A stretch of DNA of 64,000 nt from Cryptomeria japonica (GCF_030272615.1 NC_081406.1:217072997-217136996), one strand, 5' to 3'. Counted from the first letter of the stretch, positions 47,020-60,539 are shown. Program-made: numbers and translations. The notes: generated from the letters alone by a model not told the origin.

Positions 47020-47960
47020 GATGACAAGTTAATAGCATGCTTATCTATACAATCTAGAGCTTTCAAAAAAAATTCAGACCAAGTCATCCTGAAATGAAAA
47101 CTTGTATTATAAATAGTAACCTTATGTAAATGAATGTTTGAGACACCATTTTCCTAATAATGAGGTTCTTGATTCTTCTTGAGAGTATTCAATCCCCATT
47201 AACTTCCATTTGCTTCTTATCCTATGTCATTTATTGAGACTTCCATCATTCCTAATTTGCAACACCATCATTGTCTTTTAGATTTGGTTAGAGGATACAA
47301 TTCCTCATATTTGTCTTTGGATATTGTTTTACATCAATTTCCACATAGTTCCTATTTGTCACCTTCTTCTTTGATTGGGAATGCACCTGATTGGATTGTG
47401 GTATCATCATCTTTCATGGACAAGGAGACATATCAACATTTTTCAGAGACATCATTTCATCATTCTTCATTATTCTATCTTTTTTATCATATCTCAAATG
47501 GGAAGAATACCTAAATCTATACATGGTTTTTTTTTTCCTAAGAGGAAATGAGTTATTTTTAAGAATTGGATCATGTTTTGTCTTCAAACACTTACAATTA
47601 TTATAGGTCATTATTCATTATGAAAGGGTTGTACAAAGTCTCTTTCCTCCTTATTGGGGAGCTATCAATTGGATTCTTGTGATGGATGTAGCTATTAGGG
47701 GGTATTGATGCTCAAAACTCCATACGTCACTTCATCTTTCACTTGTAAATGATTTTCATTATCTCTTTTTTGGTGAGTATTTTTTTCCCATAGGTTTTCC
47801 TCCCATTCTCTATTAGTTGCATGATTAGTTGTGCATGGGTAAATAACATGGACTAGATGTTATAACCCATATTGCAATATTCATATTAGTTATTCATCAT
47901 TTGAATAATAATTTTTTTTCCTTAGGTGAATGTGGTTATATCTTAACTAGTTCCTAATTA
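47020..47960 (+). repeat. Repeat X, right copy, part 2
   Basis: Matches 209-1154 and carries the second TATA box (47108-47115). Similarity fades at about 47945, where the left copy goes into the tandem-repeat block. The open frame at 47224-47514 exists because the stretch has few stops; it has no domain. Confidence 0.75.
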
Positions 47961-48742
47961 GAACCTATTTAAATGTTGCATATACTTCGGACCTAGCTTG
48001 CATTTATGTTAGTTTCCATAAAGTTTCTTTATGTAACTTGTTATTTAATAGTGTTCATAGGATCATATTAGTTATCCTCTATAGCTTTTCAGAAGATATT
48101 AGACCATGCCACATTATTTAATAGCATTTATCATATGCATCATGCATTTTATGTTTGTATCAAGGGTAGTAATCATCCCACTTCATCACCTTGCCTATAT
48201 AAATGAGGACCATTTGTACATTGTATCACATCAATTTTATCATTCCAACATTAACATCAGCAAAATTAATCCTATACATACTATCACCAAAATTATTATT
48301 ACTACGCATCCACTTGGTTGATCATAAAATGATTGTTGGTTGGAAGTCTAGTAATTATTTTATGGCATGCATATTAAAAAATTTATACATGCCTTTGCTT
48401 GGTGATTTCAAGACTAGCCACTACAAGAAAAAGTTAGGAAGTGTCTAAGATGACCACGTGGGAGTAGTGTCTGGCTCATATCATGGTAGAATGAAATCTA
48501 TCTAAGATGAAATGTTCACAAGCAACCCAAGGAAAATATCAAGGGTGCGAGTAAGGAGTTTGTCATTGTGTAAGCTATATTTATTGAGTAGAATATGTGG
48601 AAGAGTCATTATCCTGTTGTATTAATCTCAAGTGATATGAATTTGGAGGATTGAAGAATAATGGAGGTTATAGCTCATATAGTTGCCACATAGCAATAAA
48701 TATAGGCCAATTCAAGGAGAATGGGGGTTGTGTTGAATCATG
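47961..48742. other. Stretch without recognised genes
   Basis: A possible TATA box (TATATAAA, 48196-48203) is followed by a C/A-rich leader-like sequence, which could be an LTR promoter of an unrecognised element. No coding region was identified. Confidence 0.4.
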
Positions 48743-50405
48743 TGTAGGGGAAAGAGTGAGACTAAGTATAGAAACAATAATCCCACTCTCATACACACTC
48801 ATGGAATATGAAAGATCCTACAGAGGTAATGCAAGCCGACTTCTTCTTATGAGAAAGAGAGAGTCATGGATTACCTCCTAGGTTTTATATTCCTTTGATG
48901 TAAATGAGAGAGAGGAATGATGCACAATGCAATATAACCTAGAAAGCAAGTAAGCAAACAAACCCTAATTTGAGAATGAAGATCAAAGAATAATTGATAC
49001 ATTGATGAAAAGTATAGATCAGAAGGAAAAATCAAAGGTGCATTTGTGTCTGAAATCTAAGAAGAAATGTCTTGTACCAAGGTGCCATGCTAGTGTCCTG
49101 ATTTTGCAATTCTGGAGCTGAAACTGACAAGAGGGATTCTAAGACCTGCAAAGTGTTGTTCTGCAAATTCCTATTGATAGAGGATAGGACCATGGTGCCA
49201 CTCCACTATCCTAGGTAAGACCAAGGCATCACACCCATGTCCTTGGGGTTTCTACCAAGATTTGCAACCTAGAACTATCCTTGTGTGCTCTTTCAATCCT
49301 GAAACTTCCACCGACGCTCGGATCTGAACCTGTACCTAAAGCTCAAAAAGAGGGTTTGGGGTGGCTATATAGGGTTTTGCCTTAGTCAAACCCTCATGTT
49401 GGTTATTTTCACCTCCACAAATAGCCGATAATGTACTAAAAATGTGTGTGCAAGAACCTTGTGTGTGTGCAAGATCCTAAGAATGAAAGTAAACAACCTA
49501 GAGCAACCCTAAAGAGTAAAACCTAATTGCTTATAATTGACAAAGTAAATTCTCTAAATCCACAATGAAAAGTAATCTAAATCCTGAATATGAATCAAAT
49601 TGAATCTTATGCAAAGACATCAAAACAACATGAAACCATACCCAACCCCAAGGGCAAGGTACAAGCCAATTGTCAGTAGGTGATCTCCTATTGTTCTTCT
49701 ACATCTTCAAAAGACCCCAATTGATAAAATGATGCTTGATGAATGTTTGATGGATGAATTTTGAATGTTGTTGAAGACTTCAAAGATCTACTCTTTCACT
49801 ACAAAGAAGGCTCTAATGCTCCAAAAACATGCTCTTAGATTCTTAGAAGAACACCCCTTCAAATGAAGAAAGAGAGCTCTTAAGTAGGAAACCCTAGATC
49901 TTAATTTCATGTTTAGGTTGACCTAGGATTTGAATTTCCCACTGATATTTTGTGGTTAAGCATTATTAGATCATAGGATTATGCTCCCAAAATTTTGGGA
50001 AAAAAACCGTAGACCATGTCAATTCCACCACGGTCCGACCAAACTTTCACCAAATTTTTTGGGTTGTTAAATATGATGATATTAGAGCGCATCCAAAAGC
50101 TACAGCTGATTTTGAGATTTTTTGATATGCAAAATCAGTCCTAAACGGTCAAAATAAGACATAATTAGGGTTTATGATTAAATGATTCATTGGAGGAATA
50201 AGATGAAAAGGGGAACACTTAGGGTAAAGGGCCCAAATTTATAATATGTAAAGTGATGAGACATGACCTTAGATTTAATTAAATTAATTAATTAAATGCT
50301 TAAAGGGGAATTAGAATTGTAAGGTGCAAGACACACTAAGGTGAGTGCTAACCTAAGTGTGAAATTGTACCACCCTAGAAAGGGTGTAAAATTTAGGACA
50401 CTACA
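48743..50405 (-). repeat. Element D 3' LTR
   Basis: Ends are TGTAG (48743) and CTACA (50405), an exact 5-bp inverted pair, with the polypurine tract AAAGTGGGGGCTAAA on the minus strand directly inside. Only the right end is confirmed, because it recurs in the tandem units at 51815 and 53541. The left end was chosen from the TGTAG match. Confidence 0.6.
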
Positions 50406-51320
50406 TTTAGCCCCCACTTTACCTGTCATATGACACTACATGCATATGCAAGATAAAGTACAAAAAAGTAAACATCATTTGAAAAATGATATTCCATAAG
50501 TTGTCGAATGAAACCCCCAGCGGTATTTGTACTACATACTTAGAAACGACACCCTACAAAACCACATAAAGTCAAAAAGTGCATAACACATAAATATGAA
50601 AGTGACACCTTCATTTGTCACTTTCTAACTTTCTGGGACTACTCATTCCAAAGGATTTCAGACACAAGCCATCATGCCTCAATGCCAACCTAAGCGACCT
50701 ACGAGGATGGAGATCCTACGCTAGTCTGTACTTGTCGACCGACCACTCAATGAGGTGATATGACCATCTGTCGACTCCATTTGGATTTTTCATGCTTTCA
50801 TAGTTTTTAGAAGTGATGATGTCACCTTGTCTAGGCTCGAGCCCTCCCTTTGGACACCTAGGGGTCCTAGGGAACCCTGGTCCTCCTAGGGTGCCATGGT
50901 CCCTTCTAGGTGCCATGGTCCTAGTAGGGTGCCCTGGTCCACTTAGGGTACCCTAGTCCCTATTCGAGGTGACCAACAGTGACACATGATCAGGCGATGA
51001 ATGTTAAAATTGATAGAATGATTTCATTTATTAGATGATGATAGATGATTGATCAATTACTAATGATAGATTGCTTTGCATTTTGTAAACACTACTATAC
51101 ATACATGAGCATATCACTGCTCTCACCTTTTGGAGCCTTTGGGAGCAGATATTGAGGCTGACAACAAGAGAGAGGGATTTGCTACATGTAGTGGGCCAAT
51201 GGGATGCAATGACCATGCCAACCATTTGATTCCATGTTGTGATGTTGATGGCACTAATGGAGAGGTGGGATGCAAACACCTCAACTGTGATGTTGATGGC
51301 ACTAATGGAGAGGTGTGATG
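49912..51320 (+). repeat. Tandem cassette, unit 1 (LTR end to PMD start)
   Basis: 1409 bp, starting TTTAGGTTGACC inside the LTR, crossing the LTR end (50405), polypurine tract and leader, and ending in the N-terminal part of the PMD coding region (51149-51316). It lacks a 324-bp block present in units 2 and 3. It ends with a second copy of a 30-bp piece reading GATGGCACTAATGGAGAGG. Confidence 0.85.
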
Positions 51321-53057
51321 TTTAGGCTGACCTAGGATTTGATTTTCCCATTGATATTTTGTGGTTAAGCATTATTATATCATAGGATTATGCTCCCAAA
51401 ATTTTGGGAAAAAAACCGTCGACCATGTGCATTTCCACCACGGTTCGACCAAATTTTGACCAAATTTTTTGGGTTGTTAAATATGATGATATTAGAGTGC
51501 ATCCCAAAGTTACAGCTGATTTTGATATGTTTTGATATGCAAAATCAGTCCTAAATGGTCAAAATAAGACATAATTAGGGTTTATGATTAAATGATTCAT
51601 TGGAGGAATAAGATGAAAAGGGGAACACTTAGGGTAAAGGGCCCAACTTTATAATATATAAAGTGATGAGACATGACCTTAGATTTAATTAAATTAATTA
51701 ATTAAATGTTTAAAGGGGAATTAGAATTGTAAGGTGCAAGACACACTAAGGTGAGTGCTAACCTAAGTGTGAAATTGTACCACCCTAGAAAGGGTGTAAA
51801 ATTTAGGACACTACATTTAGCCCCCACTTTAGCTGTCATATGACACGACATGCATATGCAAGATAAAGTACAAAAAAGTAAACATCATTTGAAAAATGAT
51901 ATTCCATAAGTTGTCGAATGAAGCCCCCAGCAGTTTTTGTACTACATACTTAGAAACGACACCGTACAAAACCACATGTTAGATAAAAAATTCACCTAAT
52001 TCTTACTAAGGAAGGTGATAAAATTTGTGGGTAGCTATATTCCCCCCTGTTTCAACTTTCTTATTAGTGACGTGATACAAGGTATCATGTTTTCCATAGT
52101 GAATTATGATAAAGATTTTGATGAAGAAAGTTCACAACAAGGCTTGATTATTCATCCAAGCACATTATGGAACTAATGCACAGAGAGAGTGAAAACTCAT
52201 GATTCCAAAACTATTGATAGTGTGAGAATTAGAGATTCCTAGCTCAAGATATGATAGATTGAAGAAGAAGTGCAGAAATTAGGGTTTTAACTTAAAAACA
52301 TAAAGTCAAAAAGTGCATAACACATAAATATGAAAGTGACACCTTCATTTGTCACTTTCTAACTTTCTAGGACTATTCATTCCAAAGGATTTCACACACA
52401 AGCCATCATGCCTCAATGTTGACCTAAGCGACCTACGAGGATGGAGATCCTACGCTAGTCTGTACTTGTTGACTGACCACTCAATCAGGTGATATGACCA
52501 TCTGTCGACTCCATTTGGATTTTTCATGCTTTCATAGTTTTTAGAAGTGATGATGTCATCACCTTGTCTAGGCTCGGGCCCTCCCTTTGGACACCTAGGG
52601 GTCCTAGGGAACCCTAGTCCTCCTAGGGTGCGATGGTTCCTTCTAGGTGCCATGGTCCTAGTAGGGTGCCCTGGTCCACTTAGGGTACCCTAGTCCCTAT
52701 TCGAGGTGACCAACAGTGACACATGATCAGGCGATGAATGTTAAAATTGATAGAATGATTTCATTTATTAGATGATGATAGATGATTGATCAATTACTAA
52801 TGATAGATTGCTTTGCATTTTGTAAACACTACTGTACATACATGAGCATATCACTAGTTTCACCTTTTGGAGCCTTTGGGAGCAGGTCTTGAGGCTGAGA
52901 ACGAGAGAGAGGGATTTGCTACATGTAGTGGGCCAATGGGATGCAATGACCATGCCAACCATTTGATTCCATGTTGTGATGTTGATGGCACTAATGGAGA
53001 GGTGGGATGCAAACACCTCAACCATGATGTTGATGGCACTAATGGAGAGGTGTGATG
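51321..53057 (+). repeat. Tandem cassette, unit 2
   Basis: 1737 bp, as unit 1 plus the 324-bp block at 51977-52300. LTR end at 51815, PMD fragment at 52886-53052. It has the same 30-bp end duplication as unit 1, so the array arose by copying an already modified unit. Confidence 0.85.
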
Positions 53058-54729
53058 TTTAGGCTGACCTAGGATTTGAATTTGCCATTGATATTTTGTG
53101 GTTAAGCATTATTATATCATAGGATTATGCTCCCAAAATTTTGGGAAAAAAATCGTAGACCATGTGCATTTCCACCACGATTTGACCAAATTTTTTGGGT
53201 TGTTAAATATGATGATATTAGAGCGCATCCGAAAGTTATAGCTGATTTTGAGATGTTTTGATATGCAAAATCAGTCCTGAACGGTCAAAATAAGACATAA
53301 TTAGGGTTTACGATTAAATGATTCATTGGAGGAATAAGATGAAAAGGGGAACACTTAGGGTAAAGGGCCCAACTTTATAATATGTAAGGTGATGAGACAT
53401 GACCTTAGATTTAATTAAATTAATTAATTAAATGCTTAAAGGGGAATTAGAATTGTAAGGTGCAAGACACACTAAGGTGAGTGCTAACCTAAGTGTGAAA
53501 TTGTACCACCCTAGAAAGGGTGCAAAATTTATGACACTACATTTAGTTTCCACTTTAGCTGTCATATGACACTACATGCATATGCAAGACAAAGTACAAA
53601 AAAGTAAACATCGTTTGAAAAATGATATTCCATAAGTTGTCGAATGAAGCCCCCAACGGTATTTGTACTACATACTTATAAAGGACACCCTACAAAACCA
53701 CATGTGAGATAAAAAAATCACCTAATTCTTACTAAGGAAGGTGATAAAATTTGTGGGTAGCTATATTCCCCCTTGTTTCCACTTTCTTATTAGTGAGGTG
53801 ATACAAGGTATCATGTTTTCCATAGTGAATTATGATAAAGATTTTGATGGAGAAAGTTCACAACAAGGCTTGATTATTCATCCAAGCACATTATGGAAGT
53901 AATGCACAGAGAGAGGGAAAACTCATGATTCCAACACCATTGATAGTGTGAGAATTAGAGATTCGTAGTTCAAGATATGATAGATTGAAGAAGAAGTGCA
54001 AAAATTAGGGTTTTAACTTAAAAACATAAAGTCAAAAAGTGCATAACACATAAATATGAAAGTGACACCTTCATTTGTCACTTTCTAACTTTCTAGGACT
54101 ATTCATTCCAAAGGATTTCACACACAAGCCATCATGCCTCAATGCCAACCTAAGTGACCTATGAGGATGGAGATCCTACACTAGTCTGTACTGGTCGACC
54201 GACCACTCAATGAGGTGATATGACCATCTGTCGACTCCATTTGGATTTTTCATGCTTTCATAGTTTTTAGAAGTGATGATGTCATCACCTTGTCTAGGCT
54301 CGGGCCCTCCCTTTGGACACTTAGGGGTCCTAGGGAACCCTGGTCCTCCTAGGATGGCTTGGTCCTATTAGGGTGCCTTGGTCCACTCAGGGTACCCTAG
54401 TCGCTATTCGGGGTGACCAACAGTGACACATGATCAGGCGATGAATGTTAAAATTGATAGAATGATTTCATTGATTAGATGATGATAGATGATTGATCAA
54501 TTACTAATGATAGATTGCTTTGCATTTTGTAAACACTACCATACATACACGAGCATATCACTGCTCTCACCTTTTGGAGCCTTTGGGAGCAGATCTTGAG
54601 GCTGACAATGAGAGAGAGGGATTTGCTACATGTAGTGGGCCTATGGGATGCAATGACCATGCCAACCATTTGATTCCATGTTGTGATGGTAATGGCACTA
54701 ATGGAGAGGTGGGATGCAGACACCTCAAC
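53058..54729 (+). repeat. Tandem cassette, unit 3 (continues into PMD gene)
   Basis: Like unit 2 with the 324-bp block at 53703-54026 and LTR end at 53541. It has no 30-bp end duplication and runs without a break into the rest of the PMD gene, so it is probably the original copy. Confidence 0.85.
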
Positions 54730-56600
54730 ATTCTCTCTACCTATGGGGGAGATGATGGTCACCCTTGAGGATGTATATCACATTCTATGCCTTCCCATTA
54801 GAGGAGAGACCATTGGATACCAATCTGACTGGACAAAGGAGGATTACAGGAGATAGTAGGTATATGGTTTGGGGAGAGTGATACACAGCCATATGAGGGG
54901 TTGCATTATGGTTAGTTGGCTCCTACACCATAGTGGCAAGGTTCCATTAGTGAGGCAAATCATGATTGTGACCCTTGCATTATCTCTATGCCCTAATGGG
55001 CCAGACACACATATGCATGGAGGACTCATCTACACCATATGAGCTATGTAGAGACACAAGAGAGTATACTCTTGGGGTCGGAGCATGCTTGCGCATCTCT
55101 ATCACAATCTTGGGGAGTATGTATTTGGATAGGGATATAGACTGATGACATGCATGCTACTACAAGTGTGGATATTTGAGCATATTACCTGCAGTAGGCC
55201 TGGTGGATCCCCCATGGAGCTATTCCTAGAGAATCCTAGGGTATATACTTATCCTCTTAGCTGTGAGTGGCGATTTGACGATCTCCTCTATTGGAGGTTG
55301 AGTTTGGATATATTGATAGCAAGCAGGGTCATATGGATAGACTACCTTAGGATGTCCATGTGGGTAGGGATATGTAGGAAGATGTTTAACATGCAGAGGA
55401 ATTATCTTCTAGAGGGACGATATAGCCACATAGTTTCTCCCTTCTAATTTGACTAATTTCAGTAATAGTTTAGGTTCGAGTAGTGTGTTCCTACCGATGT
55501 TCCTGTGTACATCCAACATTCGCGCATGATGCTAAGGCTAGGAGCCATTCCTAGGCTTACCAGTGATGAGATCGACATCACATATTTAGACGGGTTAGAT
55601 TAGGACATAGTGACAGATTATAGAGATGATTCAAGAATACACCGATGGTACATTACATGGTGAGGGAGGACATACCCTGGGCCATCTTCCTCACAGACTT
55701 ACCTTGTAGGAACCCCGGACCATGGAGATAGTCAAGCAACAAAGAGGGATATGATACATCTGAGGAGAGTTTAGGTGATCAAGCCAATGACATAGAGGAG
55801 CAAGAGGTAGGCAGAGATGGAGATGATCATGATACTAGAGAGGGATATCAAGATGGAGATGATGAGGAGGATGGAGAGGATGAGGAGGAGGAGGATGAGT
55901 CAAATGTAGTTCCTCATCACTCCAGGGAGGATACCATAGCCCTAGATCCACTGAGTCTCCCACTATAAGTAGAGAGGGACCCCATAAGGGGTCTTGATCC
56001 TGATCCCCATCGGCCCACACCTACTATACAAAGATAGTATGAGCACAAAGAGCCTAGCGGGTCCTAGTCTCAGGCAATCGCTATCCATGATCCCTACTGG
56101 TGAGAGGGAGATCCAGGTAAGGTGTCCTATTATTGATTAACTTATGGATATTACCTATTTTGAGATTTGATGATATAGAATGTTACTAATGAAAAATTAA
56201 TCTTTATCTTGCAGCTACTATCCAAGAGTGACATTCTCTGATTTAGAATGCAGCGAGAGACCTTATTGTGATTTCGCACATTCCTAGTTCCTCACAAGTA
56301 TCACACATATCCCAGAGGAGTGCAAGATGAAAAAAGGACCTTTTCTCTCCTATTCGAACAGAGGTGGAGGTCCTACGAGAGAGATTATGATAGACAGAGC
56401 ATGACCTAGCAACATCATAGACATAGGCAACCACATATTGAGGGATCATGATGGAGAGGGATTGTAGGAGCTCCTCATAGAGTCACTCATGGTCTGTATC
56501 ATGATACACCCCCATGGGGCCACTCCCACGACCAGATCAAGAGGGGGAATCTAGCCACCATCCTCCAACTACTAGTCCTATGAGATGATTTTGATGTATT
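54593..56600 (+). pseudogene. PMD gene remnant of element D
   Basis: Antisense to the element's pol, as in C. The reading goes RERDLLHVVGLWDAMTMP, then ALMERWDADTSTFSLPMGEM and MVTLEDVYHILCLPIRGE (54600-54800), clearly the PMD N-terminal half. Further PMD-like pieces (ILPAVGLVDPPW near 55190) lie in other frames. An acidic stretch (about 55840-55900) matches the acidic tail of the C copy. Stops and frameshifts are dense after 54854. An AG acceptor-like GGGAGCAG ends at 54592, at the place expected for the start of exon 2. Confidence 0.72.
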
Positions 56601-57245
56601 GATGTATATATGATGACACATGATTATGTTATTTTAATGTTTAAACAATATATGCATTGCTTAGATTAGAAGTAACATATTGAGTAATGAGCATGTATAT
56701 CTGATTTAATTTCCATGTGATTTATTTCTCAAAGCTTCATGATTAAATTGATACATGTGTGATTTAATTAAATAACTAAGTATTTAATAAAATGCTACTT
56801 TGATGATGTAAAAGAAGAATGTATTAAGCCTGAGAACTATATAACTAATGCGATTTAATTAACTCTAATTAAACACAACATGATATAATTCTACTTAACA
56901 CATAAGAAATTGTATAACATGCTAGCACATATGATGTATAACATGCTAGCACACATGAAATGTAAATCAATTACAATTTACATTAAATAATCCAAGACAA
57001 ACAATAAAGTAATGAAACATGCTTGTCAAGAATGAAGTAATGTAGACAAAATAATATGACATCATTCCATCTTACATATGTTAATGAATACATGCTAGCA
57101 TATTACCCAATTTTGAAGAAAGAAAAGACATAGAAAGAGAACAGAAAGTAGAGTAGAAAGAAAGAAAGAAAAAGAGAGAAAAATAGAACTAGGCATAGTA
57201 TCTACGAAGGTGCATAACATTTATGGGTTCCTTGAGATGTGTACC
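56601..57245. other. Element D, non-coding stretch between PMD remnant and integrase
   Basis: AT-rich. A 27-bp piece with ACATGCTAGCACA is repeated at about 56917-56960, and an A/G-rich run lies at 57115-57190. I see no gene. Confidence 0.5.
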
Positions 57246-57990
57246 TTACATATCTACTATCCTGTAAGCACCTAATACATAGACCTCCACAAAAATGTGT
57301 GGTCCAAGATAATTAGGACTGCATTTCCCTTTCTCCTCAGGTAAGGCATTCACATTATACTGATTCTCATAAAGGACTAAATCCCCTACTGAGAAGGAAC
57401 ATTGAATAACCTTATCATTGTAGCTTTTTTGCAAAGTTTTATGATATGCTTGAATACGCTTGACAATATTTATACAATATTGATCGAGCATCTCAAGTTG
57501 TTGAAGTCTTTGCTCTCTAGAATCATCATCCACTATGCCCCTAAGAGAAACTCTCAAAGAAGGAATTTATAACTCCAAAGGCATAATGGCATCAACACCA
57601 TAAACAAGATTATAAGGAGTACAACCTATAGAAACATGTACACTCATGCAATAAGCCCACAAAGAATAGGTCAATTGAGTATGATAATCCTTACCATGCT
57701 TGTTTACAGTCTATCAAAGAATTTGTTCAATTATCCTATTACAAGACTCAGCTTGACCATTTGATTGAGGATAATAAGGTGTAGAAATTTTATGTTGAAT
57801 ATGATATTTCTCAAGAAACTTCTTCACATCCTTATTTTTGAATGGCGTTCCATTATCTAGACCTAACATGGAAGGTATCCCAAATTGAGAAATGATGTTT
57901 TCCAAAATGAATTGACAAATTACTTTAGTGGTAGTGGATCAAAGAGGAACGACTTCCACCTACTTCGTAAAGTAATCAGTGGCAATTATG
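57246..57990 (-). pseudogene. int: Element D integrase
   Basis: The minus strand shows FGIPSMLGLDNGTPFKNKDV and STPYYPQSNGQAESCNRII (57905-57714), giving the second Asp and the Glu of the triad, and the C-terminal part SVGDLVLYENQ and CSPNYLGPHIFVEVYVLGAY (57400-57250). Stops and a damaged middle separate them. It aligns by motif with the element C integrase. Confidence 0.82.
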
Positions 57991-58640
57991 ATGAAAGTAT
58001 GTCCTTGAGATGAAGGAGGAGATATTTTACCAACACGATCTAAACCCCATGTAGAGAAGGGCCAAGACACTGCATGTGATCAAAGCTCTTGTGTAGGGGA
58101 ATGGATCAATTTTCTATGTTGTTGATATTGATGACATCATTTAACAAACACAAAGGAATCCTTTTCCATGATTTTCCAATAATATCCCATTCAGAGCAAT
58201 CTCTGAACTAAAGACCTACCCCCAAAATGGCCTCCACAAGCACCTAAATGTGCTTCCTCAAGAGCAATAGGGATTTTGGCCTTGTTTAAGGATCAAAGGA
58301 GAAAACTATTATAAACCCTCCTATAAAGAACATTAGAAAGGATAATGTATCTAGCAGCTAATTTGTGAATCCTAGCCCTATATTCTTATTCACAGAATCA
58401 AGAAAGGTACCATCACTCAAATATCTCGTGACATGCGAGTACCATTCGTTATAATCTATAATGAAATAATATGCCACATCACTAGGATTACCAGCAATAG
58501 CTGGGGTAGTGAGGTTGTGAATAGTGAATTTAAGATCTACCATGGGATCCTCTAGAGACACAAGAGAGGCAACACATGCCATGGTGTCAGCATGTCGATT
58601 ATCTTTTCAAGGAAAATCCTCCATGATATAAGAATCAAAT
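57991..58640 (-). pseudogene. Element D integrase N-terminal and linker remnants
   Basis: Decayed continuation between the second RNase H and the integrase core. The open stretch 58582-58358 contains the linker YYFIIDYNEWYSHVTRYLSD. The zinc-binding part near 58150-58290 is recognisable only by position. Confidence 0.45.
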
Positions 58641-59470
58641 TTTTACAACAAGGATAAAGCTAGATCTTTATAATGTGATAATTTGTCTTGTTTAGGTTGA
58701 TAAACTCCTGTCACTTATCTTATGATTAGTTGAGAATCTCCATAAATATGTAGATGTTTCACACTCAATGCCGAGGCTGCTTTAATTCTAGCTATAAGAG
58801 CTTCAAATTCAGCAATGTTGTTGGTACATAATAAATTGAGACAATATGATAAAGGAATAGGGTTCTTTTTAGGAGAAATTAAGACCACTCTTACCCCCAA
58901 TCCTATACAACACTTAGAACCATCAAAGTACAGTTCCCAAGTCTCATTAACCTCAATGGAAAGAATGTATTCATCGGGAAAAGACTCTGGATTAGGTAGG
59001 GAGAAGGGTGAAGGATAATCAACTAAGTGATCAATCAATGCTTGACCCTTTATTGCCTTTTGTGAGAAAAACTTAAGGTCAAACTTAGTCAACATCATAA
59101 CCCACTTAGCTAAGTGTCTGGAAAGATTGGTTTTAGAGAAAAGATGTTTAAGAGGATCAAATTTAATGATAACATGGATCTCAGCATTCAAGAGATAATG
59201 CCTTAATTTTGAGTTGCAAAGACTAAAGAAAGGAATTGTCTTTTTATTGTAGAATATCGGACTTTGTAATCGAGTAGAGTGCACCTTGTATAATAAATCG
59301 GGCATTCTCTACCATCCTTATCACATTGTGTGAATAAGGTTGCAAGAGCTTGAGAGGAAGCAATGACGTATATAAGGAAAGGATTATTAGGATCAGGAGG
59401 TTGAAAAATGGGAGGATTGGCCAAATAAGTTTTTTAAGTCTTCGAATGCATGACAACAATCCTCATTCTA
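58641..59470 (-). pseudogene. pol: Element D two RNase H domains
   Basis: First RNase H: FLIYVIASSQALATLFTQ and LRHYLLNAEIHVIIKFDPL, RHLAKWVMMLTKFDL. Second: WELYFDGSKCCIGLGVRV, NNIAEFEALIARIKAA, LHIYGDSQLIIR (59305-58715), cut before the fourth catalytic Asp. The pair confirms that D, like C, belongs to the dual-RNase-H branch. Confidence 0.83.
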
Positions 59471-59699
59471 TTGGAAAGTGATATTATTTTTAATAAATTG
59501 TGTGAAGGGAAAGGTACGATCCGCAAGTTGAGAGATGAACCTTTAAATAGATTGGATCTTTCCTTGCAAACTTTTTAGTTGAGAAACATTCATAGGAGGT
59601 GGAATGTTAACAATAACATCTATCTTTTTTGTATCAACCTCAACACCATGATGTGAAACTATGAATCCTAATAGTTTGCCACTATCCACACCAAAAATA

Positions 59700-60300
59700 C
59701 ATTTTTTAGGGATTCAAACGCATGTTATACTTATGAATTCTCTTAAAGATTTGAGAAAGGATCTTAAAATGATCTGTACAAAGAATGGATTTGGTTAAGA
59801 TGTCATCAATGTAATTTTATAAAGTATTATGCATATAATCATGGAAGATGAGAGTCATAGCACACTGATAGGTTGCACCTATGTTTTTCAATCCAACAGA
59901 AAGTACCCCAAGGAGTGGTGAAAGTAGTTTTATAATGATCTTAGGGATTGATGAAGGTTTGATTATATCCTGAGAAACCATCCTATAAATAGTAAAGCAT
60001 TCCCTACTACCAAATCCACTATCATATCGATATTCGGGAGAGGAAAGTCATCTTTTAAAGAGGACTTATTTAGATAATGAAAATCTGTACACATCCTAAT
60101 CTTGTTTTCAACTTTAGGCACAACCACAATGTTTGAAATCCATGGGGAATAATCGATAGGATGAATGAATCCAACATCCAACAATTTTTCAATCTTAGCT
60201 TTAACAAGTAATGCCACTTTAGGGTGAATCTTTCAAATCTTTTTCTTCATTGGTTTAGCATCAGGAATTCAGACAATGTTATGAGTGACAATCTTAGGAT
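59700..60300 (-). pseudogene. pol: Element D reverse transcriptase
   Basis: The minus strand gives FIHPIDYSPWISNIVVVPKV, IRMCTDFHYLNKSSLKDDF and MIVDLVVGNALLFIGWF, then after frameshifts the active site YIDD (59813-59802). Only 84 codons are continuous (60217-59963). Confidence 0.83.
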
Positions 60301-60539
60301 TTATGGCAGGCATGTTAGAATATATCCAAGCAAAGATCTCAGGGAATTCATGTAACAACTCAACATATTGTTTTTTCTCTTCTTCGTCAAGACATTTCCA
60401 TATCTTGATTTACCTTCAACACAAGGATCCATCTTGATATCAATGGTGCCATTTATTAAGAGATTGCTTTGTTGAGGATTGTCTTTTAATTGAGGAAATT
60501 CTTTAACTATCTCATCATTATTTCTTTCTTTCCCAAAGT

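Noticed and set aside
48106-48881. Short frames and a TATA box as a possible host gene
   Set aside because: No domain, no splice-consistent continuation, and stops in all frames nearby.
50716-52653. Repeated minus-strand frames of 66-67 codons starting MAPRR (50716-50916, 52450-52653)
   Set aside because: They recur because the tandem unit recurs; changed codons do not show preference for silent changes and unit 3 lacks the start.
51130-54768. Plus-strand frames starting MEPLGA in each tandem unit
   Set aside because: Wrong frame: the neighbouring frame gives the PMD N-terminal motifs and continues the gene in unit 3.
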